A DNA stretch of 64,000 bases from Melastoma dodecandrum (lineage: Eukaryota; Streptophyta; Magnoliopsida; Myrtales; Melastomataceae): positions 9,176,001-9,240,000 of the forward strand of contig JARUPY010000538.1 of the NCBI GenBank assembly GCA_029817715.1, given 5' to 3'. Positions 1 through 11,848 of the stretch are shown piece by piece; position 1 is the first letter of the stretch, and every line of letters starts with the position of its first letter. Position numbers and translations under genes: made by a program. The notes under the pieces were generated by a model. The model did no database searches. It was not told the DNA's origin and saw only the letters and a program-made list of their open reading frames with translations.

Positions 1-2214
1 GACCAAATACTTGATTTCGCCTCGGAGTGAGCATCAAGCTTGTCGTACGCAAGAAAGGTTCCAGCTTTGGGGTTTTTGGGATATGGATGCTCGAAAGGTT
101 TTTGCTTTAGGTGGTGTCCTAAAACCCAGGGTTTGTTGTTTTCCATATGTGGGCGCGTGAAATAAAATGGGTTTTGGGCCCATAATTCAGCTCAATTGAA
201 AGTTTAGTAGATCCAAATATCGAACAGAAATATCGAAATAATTTCAATATCTCGATATTTGAAAGTTCGGAATTTTGTTCGGTATTTGAAAGAACAAAAT
301 ATGAAAGTTTGGAATTTCGCTATTCGCTTCGGTTTGTGTTTGAAACACTAAATGCTTGCCTCTACAATTAACATCGTCAAACACCACGTTTAATTTATTT
401 TTTCCCAAATTGAACCACAAACCGCGAGTTAAGTTGGTTTCGAGGTTTAAAGCCCCAAATATATTTTAATATTACTCTTAAAGAATGTTTTAATCCTACT
501 TCCGACCCATCCTATAGCGGCACAAGACTACAATCTTACCCCGACCCTTGATCCTCGACTACTATCCCACTCTAACCCCCAACTCCCGAACCTTGACCCC
601 AACCCCAAAATCTAATTGACATATCAATAATATTGGTACGGACACGGATTTACGCGTTTGTGTAACATTGTTGACATACTTATACAATGTTATTTGCTTG
701 GATAATGACAGTGTGCTTGCCTAGATAATGTATGATAATGTGTTTGTGGTTATGAAATTTAGTCATCATGGATATGTTTAAAATATTTATCTTAACTCAA
801 ATTATAACAACTACAATTTGCTCATAATAACTAAAAATATCTATTATATCATTGTTCATATTGGGGATGGCTAATAGATGATATAATGGAGATAACAATC
901 CAACATTGGGATGTAAGATAATATTTTTCAAATGTTATGCTACAATTGAAAAAAAGTGACAACGTTTAGGGTGTATTTGATAATTTGGCCTGACGAAAAA
1001 TAGATAAAACGAGGCGCTAACAATGATAATGGTCATGTCATCGCCATGTAAGACTCCATTAGTTGGGACGATTAACATATGAAAGAGATAACGGTTCAAT
1101 GTTGGGATGTAAGAGAATATTTTTTAAATATTAGGCTAAATTTTAGGATATATTTGATAATTTACCCTAGGTCGTCCAAGTGGCAATAAAGGCCAAATGC
1201 GTTACACAAAATCAAATTTCCTCGGACGAGGAGGACAAATTCCATACTTATATTTTGTTTTTTTTTTCTTATTTATTATTTTGGGATGTTTGTGGTAGTT
1301 TGTGGTCCACATCACACCAACCGGGTCGGGCGGTCCCCCACAATCGACGCCAAAAATAATAGTGTTAAGGTTACAAAATTTGCCAGTCACGGGGTCCCAC
1401 CACCTCTGGTTTGGTTATTGTTGGTTCATTTAATATATTTTGCATTGTGGGAGGGGGAGCGGAATCCCACGCTCGACATCCTCTAACCCCTCACCGCTAT
1501 ATCTTGATATCTGGATGGGTTTCCTTTACTAGTACACAACAAACTTCCGTACCCTCGTTCAACCCTAAAATTGATATTAATGTTATCTTCTCGTACGGTT
1601 TCTAGGGGTCTCTTCCCATGGCTATTGCAATTTGGACTGATAAGTAAAACTTGTCTTTGGATCCTTCTCAAGAGGTGCAGCATTAATATAATTCCATCAT
1701 TCATTGTTCGACCGCTTCAATTGGTGTCTCTGTATTACGACAGGAATTATCATTTTATGGAGAAGCGTGTACAACATTCGCAGGTGAAAGGCCGTTGAAT
1801 GGTTCGGGCGGTGATTTTTGGTGTCATGTCCGGCCCGACCTCATCCAAGGTATGCCCAAAATGCCTACACCTATTGTGGTTGTCGTGTTTGTGCGAACAA
1901 CCGTTGTCCCATGAAATATTGTGTCTTCTTTCGTTGTTGGTAGAGTGTGATTTCATTGTTATCATAACGAAATTCTTACTGTTGCAAAAATTTCTTGAAA
2001 AAAATGGGAGGGCCGGAATTTGCTTTATATAAAAAAAAAATTCACTGCTTGAAAAGACGATTCTTGGAGTTCAACTCGACTCAAGGAAAAAGGATTTGAG
2101 TTCCCACTTTTTTTATGACATTTCTTCTCGGACAGCTAGTTCTCCTCAACTAAATCCATTTCGACACCCGCTGTACTCCTGAATAAACAGGAGTACATTT
2201 ACACCCTAGCTAGT
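1..2214. other. Stretch without a recognisable gene
   Basis: AT-rich sequence with only short ORFs on both strands, none of which I recognise. The part around 1280-1560 is locally richer in G+C and could be an old transposon or promoter remnant, but no domain, terminal repeat or splice structure supports a gene. Confidence 0.4.
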
Positions 2215-3498
2215 TGTTGGCATGGTAAAATCTCGAGCCTGATTATGAGGAGCCTATAAATTCAGGCCATTTTATGAGAAACCCACAAACCCATTTCGCC
2301 GACCCATATCAAGTCTACCAAGACCGTGACATAAATTTTGGACTCATTTTATAAAGCCCATAAGTCCATGGGTCTTTAAGAGTGTTTACAAGCCCACCGT
2401 TATGAGAGCCCGCCATGGAAGTACTAACTCTACAAAGGACTGTCGAGGTCAGAGTCTATGAGGGTCAAAGTCTACGAGGATCAGAAAAGATCTTGACTCC
2501 GAGATTTTTGAAAAGAGGATTATGAGGCCACGTTCCCATGATTTGAAAAGATCTTTAGATGAAGAAAATCTGGGGATACGTTTCTATTTTTTAATTTAAT
2601 ATAAGAAAGAGAAGTTGTTAAGAGCCATGTCTACCAGGATGAGGTTGTTACCAAGATTCTAGGGAGTTGATTGAGACGGCCACGACCTAGAGAGATTCTT
2701 TGAGAACATGTCAAAGACCCTAGACGCCACAAGATTTAATATAAAAAGGGAGAAGATCTTCCTTGAAAAACTCACGATCAATTCAGCCAACAGAAGCTTT
2801 ATTTGCTCGTCACCCCTTAGTTGTTAGCTTCATTGGTCTTCACTTCCACCGTCAGAGTGAGCAACCGTAGCTCCGACAACCAAACTCCACCTTCGCTTCC
2901 AGCGTCAGAGTGAGAAACCATAGCTCCGACAGCCAAACTCCGCCCTCGCTTCCACCGTCAGAGTAAGCAACCGTAGCTCCGACAGCCAAACTCCGCCCTC
3001 GCTTCCACCTTCAGAGTGAGCAACCGTAGCTCTGGTAACAAACCTCCGTCAGCATTTCATCGCCAGGACGAGCCACCGTAGTCCAGATATAAAATTCCGC
3101 CTTCGACTCCGCCACTAGGGTGAGCAACCGTAGCCTTGGTATCTACATCCGCCTCTACATTCGACCACATTCTGTTCACCAAGCCCAGCAACCAAGTTTC
3201 GCCATCCAGAGTCGCAAGTCTACAGCGCCCTGTTATCAAGTCTACGACATCACCGCCCAGATTCCCAAGTCCACGGCGTCCAGAGTCTAGTCTACGACGT
3301 CACCATCGTCCAGATTCGTAAGACAGCGGCGTCCAGCAGCAAGTCTACAACCTTGCCTCATTATCCTCTCAGCCTGCAGCATCCAACAGCAAGTGTACGA
3401 CATTGCACCGCCGTCCTTATTTTATTTTTATGGCTGTAAGCACCTTTTTCTTATTGTAAGTCTTCGTATATTCGATTTAATCCATTTCATTTACTTAC
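2215..3498 (+). mobile_element. Putative Gypsy-type LTR, plus orientation
   Basis: The stretch starts with TG (near 2215) and has a TATA-like box at 2740-2747 followed by a repeat-rich transcribed-looking region. It ends just before a primer-binding-like sequence beginning TGGCGACCAC at 3499. The same TGGCGACCA start follows the LTRs of elements B and C in this window, which supports reading this as a 5' or solo LTR of a Tat-like Gypsy element. No gag or pol follows it, so it is solo or truncated. The second LTR was not found and both boundaries are approximate. Confidence 0.4.
2842..3062 (+). repeat. 53-bp tandem repeat, about four copies
   Basis: The motif GTCAGAGTGAGCAACCGTAG recurs with starts at about 2851, 2904, 2957 and 3010, an exact 53-bp spacing. 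More degenerate copies continue to about 3140, and a second repeat of roughly 52 bp (GTCTACGACATCACC) follows at about 3239 and 3291. The array lies just downstream of the TATA-like box, in what would be the R/U5 part of the putative LTR. Confidence 0.85.
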
Positions 3499-3512
3499 TG
3501 GCGACCACATCT

Positions 3513-4691
3513 AAAAATATATGAGTATTATTGCCAAATATTTCCAACGTGATCCGTTTTCGACGCGAACACTGGTATATCCCGTTAATGGCAATTCAAT
3601 GCCACAGCATCACAAGTTGAGACGACCATTTTTCAAAATATTTGATCCAATCGTTACATTTGGATGCAACTTTCTTTATGAGAATGATATACATGGATCG
3701 TGGAATAACTTGCTTTACTGATAATAGGTGAAATGACCACATCCTCTAAAATTAGGGAGAGGTAAGAGACGTGGTGCAGCGGGACATTACATTTTCTTTA
3801 CGCTGATCAAACAGTGGTTATTTGGGGACCCATTGGCAGGCATTTCCCTCCCATATATATATATATATTGGTCCGGTCCCTTTGGTCATATCCAAACAAA
3901 TTACGGTAATATTATCCATAGGATTATTTACTTTTATAACCTCCTCCCCTAAGCAAGTTTTGCAGATAGTACAACCATAAATGCCGTACCCAATTGAAAA
4001 CAACACAAGGTGAAAAGTTTAGTTTGTTCTTATCCTTTATCTCCTTCGTCGCTCGACTAAGAAGAAGATCCCGCTTACTTTTGTTTTCCTCTGTCGGAAT
4101 CAGATTATGCTCTATCTTTTGGATTGGCTACGCGTTCTCATAAGAAGATAACGATCTATAAGATTGAGGAAATCGGGTTGCAATCGCTATAAATCAAGAT
4201 GGGATGTCTAGCTCATAGCAGCATATCATAGCGAGTTTACTTGATTAAAAATTGGAATATAGGAAAAAGACCGAAGGGGACTTGGCGAAACATCTTTCTC
4301 ATGAAGAAGAACTCCTTTTGGGATAATGTTTTAAAATGCCCGGGTCTTATCATCATATCCTCTCCCTGGGATGGACTCAAATGCTTATTTTTATCTCAAT
4401 ACTAAATGGAAATTCGCCACGCATTCCAATGAAAAGATAAGGAGTAAGAAATTGAATGGAAATGCAGGGTTTTTTATTTTCTAAAATAATTTAAGAATAA
4501 AAAATTTATAACACCAACGATTTTATATCATCTAATCTAAAAATATTTAAAATGTGCGCCATGCTTTTACAAGATAATTAGTAATTAACCTCTATTCTTT
4601 GCGACTAATTTTATTTCAGTCGTTTTTTTATGAATGTTGGATGTTCCGAACACAGTGATTTTTTGTTGCAGCGTATTTAGAAGGCTTCGAT
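3513..4691. other. Spacer without a recognisable gene
   Basis: No coding signal is seen. It holds an (AT)n microsatellite at 3853-3869. A stretch near 4345-4440 resembles 31960-32060, sharing GGGTCTTATC followed by TCATATCC, so it is probably an unclassified dispersed repeat. Confidence 0.4.
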
Positions 4692-5349
4692 TATAATATA
4701 TGTGACACGCGGGCGAGACTAAGGGTGCGGGATGGAGTGACGTTGGATATTGACGAAATGTTGTATTTATGACGACACTAAAGGTGCGACATGGAATAAA
4801 ATTAGGATTAGATGAAGAGTAGGTTAAGAACAACCACCACATATACAGTCACACCACCGTGATTGAAGACTCGCATAGTTCGATTGGCCGTGGATATATT
4901 CATACCACCACGAACAAGACGAGGGTGAGGAACAACACGGAGGATACAGATACACCACCACCGGTTGAATCCTCTGCTCAATCCACCAAATGAAGAAAGA
5001 AGCTGAAGGAGAATCTACTCAGTTTAGACATAACACAGTCTTACGAAAGGGGTTTATAAAAATCAAAGTTGTCTTAAATGAGTTACAAAGGCACCTTATG
5101 TAGTGGCGTTGGAAAGAAAGGAATTAACTGCAAAGACATATAACTAAATGCATCCAAGACTTAATATTAGTCATAATGGCTTACTGGGAAATGAAGGCTA
5201 CTAAATGCGAGATAGTAGATGCATGAGTAATCTTGAAAATTAATGCGTCTTCAACATAGGGTTGCTTCTGCTTTGACTAGGCTTGCTTCAATTGATCCCT
5301 TGCCCGCTAGCGTCGGCGGTCGACTAGAGTGGGAGTTAGTCGATAGTGA
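4692..5349 (-). repeat. G1 3' LTR
   Basis: Aligns with 9532-10192, including the shared blocks AATTAGGATTAGATGAAG, GATTGGCCGTGGATATA, GAAAGGGGTTTATAAAA and TAGTCGAT at the inner end. On the minus strand the block near 5048 gives a TATA-like TTTATAAACCCC. The outer left boundary is fuzzy because the first 20 bp have diverged. Confidence 0.8.
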
Positions 5350-6385
5350 GTTCCTCCCTTTGTTGAAAATAGTTTGTCCTCAAACTCATAGGATCATCGT
5401 CTTTGTGGGGGATGAGGTCCCTGATGCTAAAAGTGGTGGAGACTTCATATTCTCCTGGCAGCTCAACCTTGTAGGCATTGTTGCTTATGCGCTTGTCGAT
5501 CTTGAAGGGTCCGTTCGCTCGAGGCATCAGCTTGTTCTTCTTTCTGGCAGGGTAGAGCTCCATTCGTAGATGGATCCATACCGAGTGTCCAAGTTGAAAG
5601 ATCTTCTCCCGACGTCCTCGATTGGCCTTCTCTTAATACCTTTGCTTGGCTTTTTCGATCTTTGTTCGAATCTTCTCATGGAGTAGTCGCATCTCCTTAG
5701 CACGTTCTTCGACATCTCGGCTATCTAATCTCACATCATGTGGAGGTGTTAGTTCAACATTGATAAAAGATTTGATGCCATATACTACCTCAAAAATCGA
5801 GGACTTTGTTGTCGAACTTGGAGCTCGGTTGTATGCGAACTCCGCGTGAACAAGCTTAATGTCCCAATGCTTTTAGTTCTTCGAGACCAAGGTTTGAAGA
5901 ATTGCAGCCATGGTTTGATTGTTAACATATGTCTGGCCAATGTCTGTGGATGATATGTTGTACTGAAGACAAGCTTAGTTCCAAGCTTGTGCCCCAACGT
6001 CTTCAAAAGTAGCTAAGGAACTTGACGTCTCGATCTGACACGATCGACTTCGGCACTTCATACAACCTCACTACTTTTCAAAAATAGAAATACGCTAAGT
6101 TGGTAACATCATCCGTCTTTTGACATGGAATGAAGTTTGCCATCTTCGAAAATCCATCGACCATAACCATGATCAAATGCTTCCTCCACTGCGTTCTTGG
6201 CAATCCTAGCCTGAAATCCATACTTACATCTCCCAAGAATGCTTTGGAACGGGCAGTGGAGTGCATAGGCCTTCTGGTTGGACACCGCTTTTTGCTCAAT
6301 GGCAAGCAGCACATCTCAAAATAAGACTTCTCACTTGCTTCTCCATTTGAGGCTAATAAAAATTCTCTCGAAGCATCGACAGTGC
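5336..6385 (-). pseudogene. G1 integrase (broken)
   Basis: Integrase joins the retrotransposon cDNA to the host chromosome. Near 6300-6350 the CAAC pair of a zinc-binding HHCC module is visible. The core follows at 6314-6078, with the typical stretch [11 protein letters not shown] and later [10 protein letters not shown], and near 5990-5930 there is LGTKLVFSTTYHPQT. The C-terminal module GPFKIDKRI...NAYKVELPGEY (5500-5430) ends in LRTNYFQQ at the LTR edge. These pieces sit in different frames with several stops, and the part after YHPQT has lost the expected acidic-residue context. It is non-functional. Confidence 0.85.
5350..5363 (-). other. G1 polypurine tract
   Basis: The minus strand reads CAAAGGGAGGAAC immediately before the 3' LTR, the expected position and composition of the plus-strand primer of an LTR retrotransposon. 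It abuts the point where the two G1 LTRs stop matching. Confidence 0.7.
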
Positions 6386-6684
6386 CTTGTCAACTAAAAA
6401 ATTTCCAGCTATTACTCCTCCATGGAGTTCACGAATAAGTAGCGCTTGAGTCGAGTTATTGGGGATACACAACTTGAAATCTCGAAATAAGAATCTAGTC
6501 ACCTAGTGAAAACGATCGACCGCATGAGTGGTGCATTTGGCAAAGATTCCTCCAAAGTCTTCGATGTCCTTATACAAATCTTTCAGGTACTCAAATCAAA
6601 TGAGCTTGGTCTCCATTGCGGATAGTAGGGTCACCTTCCTCGAGAGAGCATTAGCGACTACATTATTTGCTCCAGTTTGTGTCT

Positions 6685-6969
6685 CTAGACGAAGGCGAAA
6701 GCCTGTAGAAACTCGGCCCACTTCGCAAATCGTCGACTGATCTTGTGCCGACCGTTGATGTATTGGAGAGGTTCATAGTTGGTGTGTAACACGAACTCTC
6801 GGGGCAGCAAGTAATGAACTCCACGTCTCGAGTACTCGAATGATGGCAAGGAAATCCTTATCGAACGTCGAGTACTTGGGCTTGGGACCATTGAGCTTCT
6901 CATTGAAGTATGCCATGGGTCACCCTTCCTGCAATAAGACTCTTCTGATTCCCACTCCGAATGCATCAC
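6685..6969 (-). pseudogene. G1 RNase H region (broken)
   Basis: RNase H of the reverse transcriptase polyprotein degrades the RNA strand of the RNA-DNA hybrid. The segment FVLHTNYEPLQYINGRHKI followed by RRFAKWAEFLQAF matches the end of a Gypsy RNase H domain, in which a tether links to integrase. The expected acidic D in HTDHE-like position reads N here (HTNYE). The upstream part is shifted out of frame. Confidence 0.75.
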
Positions 6970-7208
6970 ATTCGACTTTAAACATCTTCCAAAGATCAGG
7001 TAAAACGAGATTGGGCGCTTCGCTTAGACTCTCCTTCAGTCGTTCGAAACTAGCTTGTGCGGCTGAAGTCTATTCAAACTTGTCTCCTTTTAAACATTCG
7101 ATGAGTAGAGCTGCGATCAAGATGAAACCTCGGATGAACCTCCTATAGAATGACGCTAAGCCATGGAAGCTATGAACATTGCGTAAACTCTTTGGCACTA
7201 GCCATTCC

Positions 7209-7910
7209 TTAATCGCTTCGATCTTGGTCGACCTTGATTTCTTTAGCAGATATTATAAAACCAAGAAATATTACACTCGGCTGAAAGAACTCACACTTCT
7301 TAAGATTTCCATACAGCTTCTCTTCCCAAAGTGTGCGGAATGGTCGACATGCTCCTCGTTGTTTCGACTGTAGATGAGAATGTCGTCGAAGTAAAGGACC
7401 ACAAACTTTCCAATGAACGGTCGCAAGACATGGGTCATTAGCTGCATAAAGGTTCTGGGTGCGTTGGATAAAGCAAATGGCATCACCAACTACTCGTATA
7501 GTCCGTACTTGGTCTTGAAGACTGTCTTCCACTCATCGCCTTCCTTCATCCCAATCTGGTGATATCCACTTTGCAAATCCACTTTCGAAAACACCCGCGC
7601 TCCATGCAACTCATCTAACATGTCATCTAGCCGACAAATCGGAAATTGATACTTCACCGTGATTTTATTGATCGCTTTACTATTCATGCACATTTGCTAA
7701 GTGCCATTCTTCTTCAACACCAATATTGCTGGTACGGAGCAAGGGCTAAAACTTTCTCGCAGGAATCCTTTTGGAGTAACTCGTCGATCTGCCTCTAAAG
7801 TTTTTTCGCTTCCTCATGGTTGTATCGATAAGCTGGTCGGTTGGGTAGAGATATTCTTAGAACCAAGTGGATCTAGTGTTGATTCGATACGCTGGTCGGT
7901 TAGGTAGGGA
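7209..7910 (-). pseudogene. G1 reverse transcriptase (broken)
   Basis: The fingers/palm segment at 7693-7490 reads [18 protein letters not shown] and [16 protein letters not shown], including the first catalytic Asp. The segment at 7489-7271 carries [13 protein letters not shown] and the catalytic box YFDDILIYS. The two segments join in frame near 7490, but a stop interrupts the N-terminal side near 7695 and the part upstream (7910-7700, NRPAYRYN-like) contains further stops. A roughly 60-bp imperfect direct repeat (GGTCGGTTGGGTAG) lies at about 7830-7915. Confidence 0.9.
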
Positions 7911-8079
7911 TGGCTCGTCGCCTGACCCTGGGTTTCTTCGACAAGAACCAAAGCCTTCTAACCTTCGTGGATTGCTCGAACCAATTGTACTCCCTTGAAC
8001 GACTGATTGGTAGGTTGATTCTGGGTTGCTTCACCAGGGTGAGTGGTTAAGGGCATTGAGGTGACCTTCTTCTCGTCGA

Positions 8080-8410
8080 TGTTGATGGAATAGGTATTGC
8101 GATACCCGTCATGTGTGCTCGTTGATTTGCCATGGTCTTCCTAAGAGCAGGTGGCACGCCTCCATCGGAATAACGTCACAAACGACTTCATCCTTGTAGC
8201 TTCTCCTAATAAAAAATGGAACTCTTACTCGCTGGGTCACTCGATCATCACTCTCCTTGTTGAGCCATTGGTGTCGATAGGGGAGAGGATGAGATTCGAC
8301 AGGTAGCTAGAGATGTTCTATCACCATTTTTGAAACTGCATTGGTGCAGCTACCGTTGTCGACGATCACCAAACAAACGTTTCGTTCGATTGTGCACCCG
8401 ATGTGGAATA
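8080..8410 (-). pseudogene. G1 aspartic protease (broken)
   Basis: A retropepsin-type active site reads IVDNGSCTN on the minus strand, with the catalytic Asp codon at 8358-8360. A downstream flap/core motif HLLLGRPWQ is recognisable near 8150-8125. Stops follow the active site (EHL then stop) and again before the RT, so the polyprotein cannot be made in one piece. Confidence 0.75.
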
Positions 8411-8569
8411 TACTTTCCCCTTGATTCTCCTCTCTAACGGGTGTCACACTTAAGGCGTTTCGAACAACTAACAACTCTCTTTCGTCCGGGTACTCCTCAA
8501 TCTCCTCTACATCTCAAATATGATCGACGTTCTCATCAAACTCTTCTTCTCCAACTGACAGCTCTCTAC

Positions 8570-9532
8570 TGAAAACGTTTCTTCTTGTCGGACACTCCGA
8601 AGCCATGTGTCCTATTCCTTGGCACTTGAAATTCGTCGAGTGGTATCTCGATCAATCCACTTGACTTCAGGTCTGGTAGTCGACGGTGGAGTTTTTCTAG
8701 AATTAATCGACGGGGGCTTTGCCTGGGAGCTACTACCTTTGTTGAAAGGCGGAACCTTCAGAAATGGGCGAGTACTCGATCTCCTCCCTTGCTGCTGCTT
8801 AACCTTGTAGGCAAGTGCTCTAACATCATCGAAGGTCTAATACTGTTAAAGTTCAACTGCATCTGCGATCTGGGCTTAAGTCCTCGAAGATACCTAACAA
8901 TGATTTGCTCGAGAACTTCTTGCACATCACACTGTAGTGTAATCCTCTCAAACTCCCTCGTGTACTCAGGAACACTTGAAACTTACTAAAGTAGTTATTA
9001 CTTGAGGTAGAGATCTCGTCGATAATGTTCCGGCAAGAATCTCTTCGTTATGGCCCTTTTCATTTTCAACCATGTCTAGATCTTACCTCGCCCTTCTTGA
9101 CGCCTCTGTAGGTTGGTGTTCTCCCACCATAGGCTGGCGTACTTCTTCAACTTTAATGCTGCCAACTTAACCTTTCGTTCCTCGGGCACCTCTTCGTAGG
9201 GAGATGTGCTCGACCGCGTGCAACCAATCAATGAACTCCTCAATGTCCAAGTTTCTTTCGAACTCCAGAATCTGAATAATCATCGTCAGGGCTCTTCTTT
9301 CTTGTCGACGGTACTTAAGTGAAGACCCTTGTTGAAACTCCTCACTCCATGGGTTCTCCTCGTTGTCGTTCTTGTAATGACTATGTGATGAAGAACCTTT
9401 ATTGGCTTGCAACAATAGTAGCTGCTGTTGAAGATCGTCAATCTGATGCTCCAACCGAGCAACATATGCTTCGTCTAAAGCCATACCGCGTCGAAGTCCT
9501 CCAGCCATGGCAACCATGTGCTCTAATACCAT
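8570..9532 (-). pseudogene. G1 gag (broken)
   Basis: Gag forms the virus-like particle and binds the element RNA. An N-terminal coiled stretch (MALDEAYVARLEHQIDDLQQ) is followed by EEFIDWLHAVEHI. The capsid then continues in another frame after about 9200, with KKYASLWWEN near 9130 and a C-terminal EYTREFERI-like segment near 8950. A zinc knuckle lies at 8592-8630: CQGIGHMASEC is present but the first Cys of the CX2C pair is Asn (NFKC). The most likely start is the Met before AGGLRRG near 9510, as the upstream Met overlaps the primer-binding site. Confidence 0.85.
9520..9531 (-). other. G1 primer-binding site
   Basis: The minus strand reads TGGTATTAGAGC, one mismatch from the TGGTATCAGAGC complement of initiator-Met tRNA used by many plant LTR retrotransposons. 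It directly adjoins the 5' LTR. Confidence 0.85.
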
Positions 9533-10192
9533 GATGATACAGAGATGACACTAAGGGTATGGGATAGAGTGACGTGAGGTTTGCACGAAAGGGTGTGTTA
9601 AGGGATGCGACTGGAAAGTGGAACATAATTAGGATTAGATGAAGGGTAGGTTGAGAATAACCATCACGGATATAGTAACATCACTGTGGTAGAAGACTCG
9701 GATAGCTCGATTGGCCGTGGATATAGACACACCATCATGAACAATACGAGGGCGAGGAACAACGCGAAGGATACAGATGCACCACCACGGTTGAACCCTT
9801 TGATCAATCCACACTTGGAATATACCAAATGAAGAAAGATGTTGAAGGAGAATCCACTCTTAGTTCGGACAGAAGACAAAGTTTTATGAAAGGGGTTTAT
9901 AAAAGTCAAGGTTGTCTTAAATGAGTTGTAAAGGAATATTATATAGTAGCCTTTGAAATAGAGGAATTAAATGTAAAGACATTTACCTAAATGCATGCAA
10001 GATTTAATTCTAGCCATAATGGCGTATTGGGAAATGAAGGCAACTAAATGCAAGATAGTGAAGGCATGAGTGGTCTTGAATATTAGTGCGTCTTCAATGT
10101 ACGGTCCCTTCTATTTCGACTAGGCATGCTTAAACTAATCCCTTGCTCGCTAGCGTCGACAGTTGACTGGATTGCAAGTTAGTCGATGGTGA
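9532..10192 (-). repeat. G1 5' LTR
   Basis: Begins (plus-strand sense) with TGATGATAC next to the primer-binding site and aligns to 4692-5349 up to GTCGATGGTGA. The minus strand has a TATA-like TTTATAAACCCC near 9893-9904. Confidence 0.8.
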
Positions 10193-10462
10193 GCGAGCGG
10201 TCACCTCTAGTCGATGGTGCGGGAGGTGAGTCATCGATATTCCTTGTATCAATATGCAATGACAAAAATGTTTAAAATTTTTATTTAGATTTTTTTTTCA
10301 AATGCAGTAGAATTATTAAAACAAACATAAAAAATTTCATGTGGCAAAACAATAGGTATAAGAATGAACGAAACCCATGATATCGTTTGATTGCTTCGAT
10401 TAGCTTTTCATTGAAAGGGAGAGAACTGTTCTCCTCTAGGCCAACTGATAATTCTACGAAAA
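10193..10462. other. Spacer between G1 and the Athila-type element
   Basis: AT-rich, with no gene seen. It contains a partial echo of the G1 LTR inner end (CTAGTCGATGGTG) just outside the LTR. Confidence 0.4.
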
Positions 10463-10595
10463 TAGAGTTATTTAAGCCAGTTTCATTCATTTATTTTGTT
10501 AGATTGGTGAAATATTACGTTCACATTATTATCGGGAGATTTGGATACTATCGAATTTTGGATCTTACATGGTAAAAGCGAAAACAAGAAGATTT
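10463..10595 (+). repeat. Athila-type 5' LTR remnant
   Basis: Aligns with 17119-17270: TAGAGTTATTTAAGC, then GAGATTTGGATA, then GAATTTTGGATCT, then GGTAAAAGCGAAAA. The match stops at AAGAAGATTT, after which this copy continues as gag coding sequence instead of LTR. Confidence 0.8.
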
Positions 10596-11420
10596 GGGCG
10601 TTATCAAAAGATGCAGTCAGATCATGGGAGGATCTTTCGAAGCGATTCTTGGCCAAATATTTCCCACCAAGCCGAATTGTAAGGATCAAGAATAAGATCA
10701 GAATCGTCCATCAACATTCAATTCAGTTCATGCATGAAGCTTGGTAGCGTTTCAAAGAATTGCTACGTCTGTGTCCGCATCACGAGATCCCGAAGTGGAT
10801 GCTCGTGCAAAGCTTCTATGATGGTCCGACAGATAAACTACAATCCACGGTGAATTCCGCTGTAGAAGGAACTTTGATGAACAAGACACCTGAGGAATCT
10901 TGGGTATCGGAAAACATCAACAAGAGGAGTCGTTGGGCTGCATCAAATGAACACAATAACAGCGATAAACGCACAGCTTGAGAAGATGACTAGGAAAGTT
11001 GCTGCTCTCCGAACTACAAAACCAGTATCTAATAGCATATATTCTTATGTGCAGGTAGATGAAACTAGGGAGAAGCGTCAGAGATAAATTATGTATGATC
11101 CAATCCAAGGAACAACCCATATTTCAGCTCTTACAATCCTCGATGGGGAAACCACCCAAACTTCTCATGAAGGAATAACGCAGCCCCACAGGAACCAACT
11201 CAATTGATGACAAGTTAGCCTCCTGGTTGAGCACAAAATAGCCACATGTATGAGAATCAGCTTAACATTGATATTTAAAAGCAAATCCAAAAGGAAACCA
11301 TTGCAATGCCGTCACCCTTCGGAATGGTCGTAACTTCAAGGAAGCCTTCGAGAAGATGGAGGTAGAGGAGAAGGAACAAGCGAAGAAGGAAGCGAGAAAA
11401 GTGTGATTAGCAACCATACG
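10596..11420 (+). pseudogene. Athila-type gag (5' truncated, broken)
   Basis: The frame from about 10594 reads VRSWEDLSKRFLAKYFPPS, the typical start of the plant retrotransposon gag domain. After one stop (TAG at 10745) it continues RFKELLRLCPHHEIPKWM and FYDGPTDKLQSTVNSAVEG. An EAYELLE-like stretch is replaced by EESWVSENINKRSRW. Downstream to 11420 there are only fragments with stops. The apparent ATG at 10541 lies in the LTR remnant and is an accident of the deletion. Confidence 0.8.
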
Positions 11421-11581
11421 ATGTCATACCTACAAAGGCACATACCTCAGCACCCCCATTTGCACTTAAAATTCCTTTTCCGCAAAGGCTTAATAAATCT
11501 ACTGACGAGCAACAATTTAGAAAGTTAGTAGAAGTTTAGAAGAGGTAGCATAATTATTCTCTTTGCGGAAATTTTGGGAAA

Positions 11582-11848
11582 ATGCCCAAATACACCAAAT
11601 TTATTAATGAGGTATTGTCAAAAAAGAGAAGAATCGGTGATCATGAGATTATTGCACTTACTGAGGAGTGCATTACCATTTTGCAGAAGAAGTTACCGTT
11701 GAAATCAAAGGACACAGGTAGGTTCACCATCCCCTACTGCATTGGAACTCGACATTCATGTCATGCCCTCCGTGATTTAGGTGCAAGCATCAATTTGATG
11801 CCATTTTCGGTCTTTGAGAAGTTAAACATCGGGGAGTACCGAGATTGA
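11582..11848 (+). pseudogene. Athila-type protease region
   Basis: The segment YTKFINEVLSKKRRI, then ALTEECITILQKKLP, then HALRDLGASINLMPFS matches the Athila gag-pol junction and retropepsin. The protease active site reads RDLGAS, with Asp in place followed by LGA, as in many Athila copies. The frame stops at 11846-11848, well before the reverse transcriptase. Confidence 0.8.

Larger units (their letters stand above)
4692..10192 (-). mobile_element. G1: degenerate Ty3/Gypsy retrotransposon (chromovirus type)
   Basis: A 5.5-kb element read on the minus strand in the order LTR, primer-binding site, gag, protease, reverse transcriptase, RNase H, integrase, polypurine tract, LTR. The LTRs (4692-5349 and 9532-10192) align along their whole length but differ at many positions, so the insertion is old. 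Every domain is split by frameshifts or stops. The gag and the integrase C-terminus, which runs straight into the LTR, resemble the CRM/Galadriel group of plant chromoviruses from recall; the clade is uncertain. I found no convincing target site duplication. Confidence 0.85.

Noticed and set aside
1..135. Protein-like minus-strand reading (HPYPKNPKAGTFLAYDKL) at the window edge
   Set aside because: It has gene-like composition, but it is too short, is cut by the window edge, and I do not recognise the family.
1840..1945. Cysteine-rich plus-strand reading (YCGCRVCANNRCPMKYC)
   Set aside because: Stops on both sides within about 40 codons and no spacing that fits a known zinc-binding domain.
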